This document shows positions 58,560-64,000 of a DNA stretch of 64,000 bases, piece by piece. The translations under genes and the position numbers were made by a program. Position 1 is the stretch's first letter. Each line of letters opens with the position of its first letter. A model generated the notes under the pieces. That model ran no database searches. It saw only the letters and a program-made list of their open reading frames with translations, and was not told the origin of the DNA. The stretch comes from Massilia cavernae (GTDB taxonomy: Bacteria > Pseudomonadota > Gammaproteobacteria > Burkholderiales > Burkholderiaceae_D), in NCBI RefSeq assembly GCF_003590855.1, contig NZ_QYUP01000113.1:1-64000 (forward strand), given 5' to 3'.

Positions 58560-59993
58560 TTACAGCGAGGCCAGCGCGGCCAGTGCCACACACAGCGCCA
58601 CCACCACCAGGCTCACCGGATCGCGGCTGACGTAAAGCACCGGGTCTTCATTGACCTGGCCGCGGTACGACAGCGTCCACAGTCGGCCCAGCCAGAACGC
58701 CAGCAGCGGCACGATGCCGGCCAGCCAGGCAGGATGCGGATACAGCATCTGCACGTTCTGCGACTGGAAATACAGGATGAAGATCAGCACCGACATGAAG
58801 GCGCTGTTGACGCCCATGACGCCGATCGGGCCCTTGTCGGCGGTGGTGTAGGCGCGCCCCGCGGCTTTTTCCTTACCGCGGCGGTGCAGGTTGAACAGTT
58901 CGCTATGGCGCTTGAGCAGCGCCAGGCTGAGGAAAATGAAGAACGAGAACGCCAGCAGCCAGAACGACGGTTCGATGCCGGTGGCCGCGGCGCCGCCCAG
59001 GATGCGCATGCTGTACAGGATGGCCAGCGTGACGATGTCGATCACCAGCAGGCGCTTGAGGTAGAGCGAGTAGCACAGCGTGGCCGCGAAGTAGAGGCCC
59101 ACGGCCGCCAGCAGCAGCGGGTTGAAGGCGGCGCACAGCGCCAGCGCGCAGGCGGCCAGCAGCGGACTGGCGAACATCGCCACCGGCAGCGGCAGCGTGC
59201 CGGCCGCGATCGGCCGTTTGCGCTTGGTCGGGTGGATGCGGTCGTCGCCGGCGTCGAGCGCGTCGTTCAGCAGGTAGGCGCTGGACGCGCACAGCGAAAA
59301 CGCCACGAACGCCAGCAGCGACTGCAGCGCCGTATCGGCGTTGATTGCGTGGCCCGCCAGCATAGGCAGGAACACCAGCAGGTTCTTGAGCCACTGGCGC
59401 GGACGCATCGCCTTCAGCAGCGCCATGCCCCAGCCGGCGCGCACGGCGCCCATCTGCTCGGTGGCGCGGCCGTCATCGAGGCGGAACGGGCGCGCGGTCA
59501 CCGAGAACGCATTGCGGCTGCGCAGCCACACGGCGCGGTCGGCGCCGGCATTGCCGATGTAATCGAAGCCCTTGTCGCCGTAGGTGTCGACCAGATGGCA
59601 CGCCTTGTTGTGCGAAGTGAGGTTGATGCCCGCATCGGTCGCGTGGACATGGTCGAACAGGTCGAGGTGCGCTGCGATCCGCTCGGCGAAGCTGCGTTCG
59701 GAACCGGTCGCCAGCACCAGCAGGCGCCCGGTCTTGCGTTCCTCCGCCAGCAGCGCGAGCAGGGTGCGGTCGTAGGGCAGGGTGGCCGGGTTGGGGCAGA
59801 CGGCGGCCGCCAGCTCGCGTTTGAAGCCGGCCTTGCCCTTGAATAGCCAGAGCGGCAGGCGCCACAAGTGCAGGAAGCGGGTGCGGATGAACAGCACCAG
59901 CGCTTCCCACAGCAGGTCGGAGTGGATCAGCGTGCCGTCGAGGTCCACCACCAGCGGCGGCACGGGCGCAAGCTGGGATTTATCGTGTTCCAT
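58560..59993 (-). CDS. HAD phosphatase-UbiA prenyltransferase fusion (decaprenyl-phosphate phosphoribosyltransferase-like)
   Basis: A 477-residue fusion. Residues about 1-185 are a HAD hydrolase with nucleophile motif VVDLDGTLIHSD (D17, D19), a later LATGSERSF and a GDKGFDYIGNAGAD metal motif. Residues about 190-477 are a UbiA-type membrane transferase with MRPRQWLKNLLVFLP and the Asp-rich site LLNDALDAGDDRIHP (N243, D244, D247, D250/D251). The second part resembles the mycobacterial enzyme that puts 5-phosphoribosyl from PRPP onto decaprenyl phosphate. The HAD part could remove the 5-phosphate to give decaprenyl-phosphoryl ribose. The start at 59993 overlaps the gtrA 3' end; anything upstream in frame is a shadow. 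The specific donor is inferred. Confidence 0.82.
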   Translation of the reverse strand: MEHDKSQLAPVPPLVVDLDGTLIHSDLLWEALVLFIRTRFLHLWRLPLWLFKGKAGFKRELAAAVCPNPATLPYDRTLLALLAEERKTGRLLVLATGSERSFAERIAAHLDLFDHVHATDAGINLTSHNKACHLVDTYGDKGFDYIGNAGADRAVWLRSRNAFSVTARPFRLDDGRATEQMGAVRAGWGMALLKAMRPRQWLKNLLVFLPMLAGHAINADTALQSLLAFVAFSLCASSAYLLNDALDAGDDRIHPTKRKRPIAAGTLPLPVAMFASPLLAACALALCAAFNPLLLAAVGLYFAATLCYSLYLKRLLVIDIVTLAILYSMRILGGAAATGIEPSFWLLAFSFFIFLSLALLKRHSELFNLHRRGKEKAAGRAYTTADKGPIGVMGVNSAFMSVLIFILYFQSQNVQMLYPHPAWLAGIVPLLAFWLGRLWTLSYRGQVNEDPVLYVSRDPVSLVVVALCVALAALASL

Positions 59994-60372
59994 GCTGTTT
60001 GAAGATCCAGTGTTTACCGAGGATGAAGCCATTGATCGCCACCAGCGGCAGCGACACCAGCTTGCCGACGACCGCCACGCCCAGCACGTGCACCGACAGC
60101 GCCACGCAGGCCAGCGTGAAGCCGTAGTTGAAGGCCACCACCGTGAGGTAGCGCCCAAGGCTGCGGCCGGACGGCGGCGCGGTGAAGGTGACGGTGGCGT
60201 GGTAGCCGTAGTTGAACAGCAGGCCGGCGACGAAGCCGGCCGAGGTGGCGGCCACGTAATTGACGCCGCTGTAGATCAGGAACTGCATCAGGCCGACGTC
60301 GATCAGCGCGCTGGCCACTCCGCCCGCCAGGTAAAGCAGGAACTGGCGCTGGCGCGTCAGCAGCTCACGCAT
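59980..60372 (-). CDS. GtrA family membrane protein
   Basis: A 130-residue four-helix protein. The signature FLLYLAGGVASALIDVGLMQFL (in pieces, about 11-32) and FVAGLLFNYGYHATVTF (about 47-63), with the C-terminal NGFILGKHWIFK, is diagnostic of GtrA. Members assist translocation of polyprenyl-phosphate sugars or recruit transferases (GtrA in serotype conversion; Rv3789 in arabinan synthesis). It overlaps the HAD-UbiA gene (14 bp) downstream and the GT2 gene (8 bp) upstream, so the three are translationally coupled. Confidence 0.88.
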   Translation of the reverse strand: MRELLTRQRQFLLYLAGGVASALIDVGLMQFLIYSGVNYVAATSAGFVAGLLFNYGYHATVTFTAPPSGRSLGRYLTVVAFNYGFTLACVALSVHVLGVAVVGKLVSLPLVAINGFILGKHWIFKQHGTR

Positions 60373-61345
60373 GCTTGATCCGCGACCAGATCGTCTTGTG
60401 GATAGGGCGGCGCGGCACCGAGGCGATATCGTAGGCCAGGAAGGCGAGGATCAGCTGAACGCCCATCAGCACCGGCAGCGCGGCCGTCATGACGGTGCCC
60501 GCCGGCGTGGTGGTGCCCAGGCGCGCCGAGTGCAGCCAGGCCTGCAAGCCGTAGACGGTGCCGAAGGCCAGCATCGCGCCGCCCAGCGGCAGCTCGATCG
60601 ATGCCAGCGACATGTTGCGCAGGTAGTAGTTGTAGAACACGCGCTTGAAGAAATTGCGGAAGTGCTTGGCCAAGAATTCGGTGACGATGCGCGAGATCTT
60701 CAGGTTGCTGACCTCATCGCCGTACACGGCGTCCATCGGCACGTCGACCACCACCGCGTGCAGCGTGTTCAGGCGGAACAGCATGTCGGTTTCGAAGAAA
60801 TAGCGGCGGCTGATTTTCTCGAAAGGCAGGTGGCGCGCGGCGTCGGCGTGGATCGCGGTGAAGCCGTTGGTCGGGTCGAAGATGTCCCAGTAGCCGGACG
60901 ATACCTTGCTCATCAGGGAAAGCACGGCGTTGCCGAGCAGGCGCAGCGGCGGCATGGTGCGCAGCTGCTCGAGGTCGTAGAAGCGGTTGCCCTTTGTGTA
61001 GTCGGCTTCGCCGGCCAGGATCGGCACGATGAAGCTCGGGATCAGGCGCGGATCCATCTGGCCGTCGCCGTCGACCTTGACGATGACGGCCGCGCCGGCC
61101 GCGATGGCGGCCTGGTAGCCGGTCATCACGGCGCCGCCGACGCCCTGGTTCTTCTCATGTTCCAGCACGACCACGCGCGGGTCCTTGCAGTGCTCGCGCA
61201 CGAAGGCGCCCGACTTGTCGGGGCAGCAGTCGTCGACCACGAAAACGTGGGTGACTTCCGGCCCGATGCCGCCGATGACGCCGAGGATGTGGCGCGTAAC
61301 GCGGTAGGACGGAATGACGACGGCGATGGAATCGTTCGGGTACAT
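60365..61345 (-). CDS. family 2 glycosyltransferase, polyprenyl-phosphate sugar synthase-like
   Basis: A 326-residue enzyme. The GT-A domain (about 5-225) has VVIPSYRVTRHI, the acidic VVDDCCPDKSG, the metal-binding VDGDGQMDP (D92, D94) and SRRYFFETDML near the acceptor site. Two C-terminal helices (about 255-275 and 285-312) anchor it, as in GtrB/DPM-like enzymes that load a sugar onto undecaprenyl phosphate. The CC pair at 40-41 is unusual. The ATG at 61345 gives the family start. It is the first of a coupled GT2-gtrA-HAD/UbiA run. Confidence 0.87.
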   Translation of the reverse strand: MYPNDSIAVVIPSYRVTRHILGVIGGIGPEVTHVFVVDDCCPDKSGAFVREHCKDPRVVVLEHEKNQGVGGAVMTGYQAAIAAGAAVIVKVDGDGQMDPRLIPSFIVPILAGEADYTKGNRFYDLEQLRTMPPLRLLGNAVLSLMSKVSSGYWDIFDPTNGFTAIHADAARHLPFEKISRRYFFETDMLFRLNTLHAVVVDVPMDAVYGDEVSNLKISRIVTEFLAKHFRNFFKRVFYNYYLRNMSLASIELPLGGAMLAFGTVYGLQAWLHSARLGTTTPAGTVMTAALPVLMGVQLILAFLAYDIASVPRRPIHKTIWSRIKHA

Positions 61346-61477
61346 GGATGTTGTTCTTGGTATTAGAAGATTGGCAATTGGGCAATGGTAGCGCACTGCG
61401 CGGCAACGGTCACGTGTTTGAGCAGGATAGCAGCTCAAACGGTGCCGTTGCGGCGCAGCCGCGGCATAAACGCCGCG

Positions 61478-64000
61478 TTACTGAAGTGTGCAATTACGGC
61501 GGCGTCGTCGCTGCCCCCGGCACCACTGTACCACTGCTGGCTTCACCCCCATCGAGCAGTTGCCGTGCGCTTTCGCTCCAGTTTCAGCCACGTCAATGCC
61601 GGACGAACTGCGGCGCCCTTGCCTCCGGCGTTCAGCGCCAGCCAGCGGGCCAAGCGTGGCGGCGCAGGTCGCTTCCGTTCCGTTCACTCGAAATAGTGCG
61701 CGTGTTCGCCCCGCGACCTCGCGGAAATATCCGGCTAGGTTGCGCCGCGACACGAATAGGGATGTTTGTCTGCGCCGGGCCCTGCGATTCAGCGGCAGCC
61801 CGAAGCCTTCGACTTCGACCGGCGCCAGCAGCGCCGCCCGAATTGGCGTACAGCTTGAGGCGCATCTCGTCGACACGCCCGGCAGCCAGAACAGGCGCTG
61901 GTTCTTTTCCGGATGCGCGGCCATGCGCTCGACCAGCTTGTCGACCATCCAGCCCTGCTTGCCGACGATGACCAGGTTGACTTGGGCGCCTTCCTGCCAC
62001 AGCTGCTCGAACGCCGCCAGCGCCTGCACGTGGCCCTTGCGCGGTTCGACCGTGCCGACCATCAGGAAGCTCGGGCGCGCGCGCACGGCGTCCAGCACCT
62101 GCCCCGCGTTGTCGGGCAGGCCGAAGCTCGGCGCGCTGGCGTCGATGTCGGCGCCAAGGTGGAACCAGCCGACGTTCAGCGGTGCGGCGCGGCGCGGCGG
62201 CTGCTTGCCGATCCAGTCGATCAGTTCGTCGGCCACCGCGCGCGAGATGCACAGCAGGCCGTCGGAGACGCGCGTGACGGTGCGCAGGAAGTCGCCGAAG
62301 TACTGTTCGGTCCCGAACGGGAAGACCTCCGGGCGCAGCACCGGCAGCAGGTCGAACACGACGAAGTAAATGTACATGCCGCGGTCGCGCATCGACTGCA
62401 GCAGCTCCTCGTTCTGCGAGGTGCCGTTGGTGAACAGGTCGAGGCCGAGGAAGATGTCGCCCGGGCGCACCTCGACCGGCGCGTCTTCCATCACCAGCGA
62501 CTTCTCTCCGATCATGCCGAGCGTGAACTGGCGCGCGTAATGGTAGTTGCGGTTGCCGCCGGTGGAGAACACCGGCTCGATGCGGTAGCCCGGCGGCGGG
62601 GCCGCGATCAGCGCCAGCAGCTCGCTGCGCACCACGCGCTGGATGCCGGTCTTGATGTCGCGCTGTACCACCGCCGACACGTCCACCAGCAGCTGGCGCG
62701 GCGCCGACGGCGGCTGGTTGAAGGCGATCGCCTTGGCCATCTCGGCCAGGTCGGCGCCGGTCGGTTCGACCGGCCCCTCGAGCTGCGCCAGCGCGTTGAC
62801 CAGGCCGCGGTAATGCTGCTGCGGCGCATGCGCGGCGAAGTGCTCGATCGCCTCGGCGAACAGCGCGCCCACGCGCGCGGGCGCATGGTGTTCGCGCATG
62901 TGTGCCTGCGCGCGCTCGGAATACGCCTTGCGCAGGCCGGCGTCGCGGTACAGGCTGGCCAGTGCCGCCGCCAGTTCGGCGCGGGTGAACTGGTCGGGAA
63001 GCTTCATCAGCAGTTCGTCGCCGATCGATGCGGTCGAGCCGTGTGCGTTGACGATGGTCGGCGCGCCGTACAGCAGGCAGTCGAGCACCGCGGCCGAGGT
63101 TTCACCCCGCGTCGACGTGCGAAGCTGCACCGCGATGTCGCAGGCCGCCAGGTAGTCGGCGTATTCGGCCGCGCTGACGAAGCCGGTGATGCGGATGCGG
63201 CTCGATGCGGCGCTGTCCGCGATCTTCTTGCCGAGGGTCGCGCCATACAGGCCGCCTTCGTTTTCGCCCACGAACACCAGGCGGCACTGCTTGTCGCCGG
63301 CCAGCGCGGAGCTGAGGTAGGCATCCAGCAGTTCTTCATTGAGCTTGGTGCGCCCCAGCATGCCGAAGGTGCAGACCATGAATTCGTCGTCCGCGACCTG
63401 CAGCCGCGCGCGGGCGGTGGCGCGGGCTTCGGCCGGCGCCAGGCCGTCCCGCTTGCCGCGCAGGAGCGGCACGGTGCGCCACGCGTCGGCCGAACCCGGG
63501 CCATACCATTGCGTCGCCAGTTCGCGCGAGAAGTCGGAATGGACGATCACGCCGCTGGCATTGTCCAGCACGCCCTTGTTCAGCGGGTGCTTCCAGATCG
63601 ACGGGTGGCGCTCGATCTTGAGGTGTTCCAGCAAGCCGGTGTAAGCGTGCGATTCATACAGCGCGTTGTAATAGGCCTGCGGCAGGTAGCCTTCGCGTTC
63701 CAGGTTGTCGAGGATCCCGGAGAAGAAGAAATCGTGCAGCACCACCGTGCCCGGATGGCGCCGGATCAGCTCGAACATGTGCTGGTGCGCGTGCGAATTG
63801 CCGAAGTGGTAGAGCACGCGGTCGAATTCATGCGCGTGCTGCTCGAACCACGCCACGTCGCGTAGCGGGAACAAGCCGTTCAAACGGGCGTCGTCCACCG
63901 ACGGCTGGCCGGTCACCAGCTCGATGTCGTAGAAGTGTGCCAGCTCGGGCACCAGTTCGGCGCTATAGTCGGCGATGCCCGACTTTGCCGGTGGCAGCGG
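61478..64000 (-). CDS. long glycosyltransferase (GT4/GT1-like, two-domain), open at the window edge, 3' end frameshifted
   Basis: The gene enters from beyond 64000: the frame is open to the edge and reads PLPPAKSGIADYSAELVPEL, the usual start region of GT4 proteins, before the first in-frame start codon in the window. More than 830 residues are visible. A first GT-B unit covers about the first 400 residues (FGMLGRTKLNEELLDAYL, VGENEGG, ITGFVSAAEYADYLAACDIAVQLRTSTRGETSAAVLD, in pieces). A second starts near LLVDVSAVVQRDIKTGIQRVVRSEL and has FLMVGTVEPRKGHVQALAAF. From about 61885 to the end the frame breaks several times: DEMRLKLYANS, EGFGLPL, FREVAG, TWLKLE and ESARQLLDGG lie in different frames, and the natural stop is at 61494. 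Decay or error, unclear. Confidence 0.78.
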   Translation of the reverse strand, partial: PLPPAKSGIADYSAELVPELAHFYDIELVTGQPSVDDARLNGLFPLRDVAWFEQHAHEFDRVLYHFGNSHAHQHMFELIRRHPGTVVLHDFFFSGILDNLEREGYLPQAYYNALYESHAYTGLLEHLKIERHPSIWKHPLNKGVLDNASGVIVHSDFSRELATQWYGPGSADAWRTVPLLRGKRDGLAPAEARATARARLQVADDEFMVCTFGMLGRTKLNEELLDAYLSSALAGDKQCRLVFVGENEGGLYGATLGKKIADSAASSRIRITGFVSAAEYADYLAACDIAVQLRTSTRGETSAAVLDCLLYGAPTIVNAHGSTASIGDELLMKLPDQFTRAELAAALASLYRDAGLRKAYSERAQAHMREHHAPARVGALFAEAIEHFAAHAPQQHYRGLVNALAQLEGPVEPTGADLAEMAKAIAFNQPPSAPRQLLVDVSAVVQRDIKTGIQRVVRSELLALIAAPPPGYRIEPVFSTGGNRNYHYARQFTLGMIGEKSLVMEDAPVEVRPGDIFLGLDLFTNGTSQNEELLQSMRDRGMYIYFVVFDLLPVLRPEVFPFGTEQYFGDFLRTVTRVSDGLLCISRAVADELIDWIGKQPPRRAAPLNVGWFHLGADIDASAPSFGLPDNAGQVLDAVRARPSFLMVGTVEPRKGHVQALAAFEQLWQEGAQVNLVIVGKQGWMVDKLVERMAAHPEKNQRLFWLPGVSTRCASSCTPIRAALLAPVEVEGFGLPLNRRARRRQTSLFVSRRNLAGYFREVAGRTRALFRVNGTEATCAATLGPLAGAERRRQGRRSSSGIDVAETGAKAHGNCSMGVKPAVVQWCRGQRRRRRNCTLQ

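Overview
The window looks like a chromosomal segment of a GC-rich betaproteobacterium, most likely Oxalobacteraceae of the Massilia/Duganella/Telluria group. The grounds are codon and base use, the rpsU-yqeY-dnaG-rpoD order followed by a tRNA-Ile(CAU), a very long RpoD with an acidic insert, and scattered GTAGGGCGGATAAGCG palindromic repeats. This is inference from gene content; no rRNA is present to fix the taxon.

1-11.7 kb is mostly housekeeping: a DedA tail, an alpha carbonic anhydrase, a mutarotase, AmiC, TsaE, QueG, a DctS/DctR-type two-component system divergent from a TRAP binding protein that lacks DctQM, an alkyltransferase and XerD. 11.7-16.1 kb is an RND efflux permease plus adaptor, followed by two decayed genes (GGDEF, EEP nuclease). 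17.8-30.1 kb carries YbaK, CapA, PlsY (behind an IS200/IS605-like remnant), a DsbA-like protein, a nitrate/taurine-type ABC transporter, TsaD, DAHP synthase, YbiB and an HI0933 flavoprotein. 30.1-35.6 kb is the macromolecular synthesis operon (S21, YqeY, primase, sigma-70).

35.6-42.6 kb is the accessory part. A tRNA-Ile gene is followed by a 5.2-kb island bounded by a direct repeat of the tRNA 3' end. The island holds a DUF4258/HTH pair, a possible AlpA-like remnant, a SnoaL-like secreted protein and a decaying tetronate-catabolism cluster (otnK broken, otnC and otnI intact, denD internally deleted). Beyond the far repeat are a displaced tRNA-type terminator, a HigB/HigA-like pair and a diverged second copy of the tRNA promoter region. 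No integrase remains.

42.5-50.1 kb holds a vanadium-haloperoxidase-like protein, small envelope proteins, a LON-substrate-domain protein, an S8 protease divergent from an ECF sigma/anti-sigma pair across a concentric palindrome, and an acyltransferase. 50.4-64 kb holds RhlE and a surface-glycan module: three GT-C membrane transferases, an SMR-like protein, a HAD-UbiA fusion resembling decaprenyl-phosphoryl-ribose synthesis, GtrA, a polyprenyl-phosphate GT2 and a long GT4 running off the window edge. The module suggests polyprenyl-phosphate-linked sugars are made, flipped and transferred on the periplasmic side.

Several accessory genes carry frameshifts (EEP, otnK, denD, haloperoxidase, one GT-C gene, the GT4 tail), while long core genes are intact. 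Some may be base-calling errors in homopolymers; others are clearly real decay.
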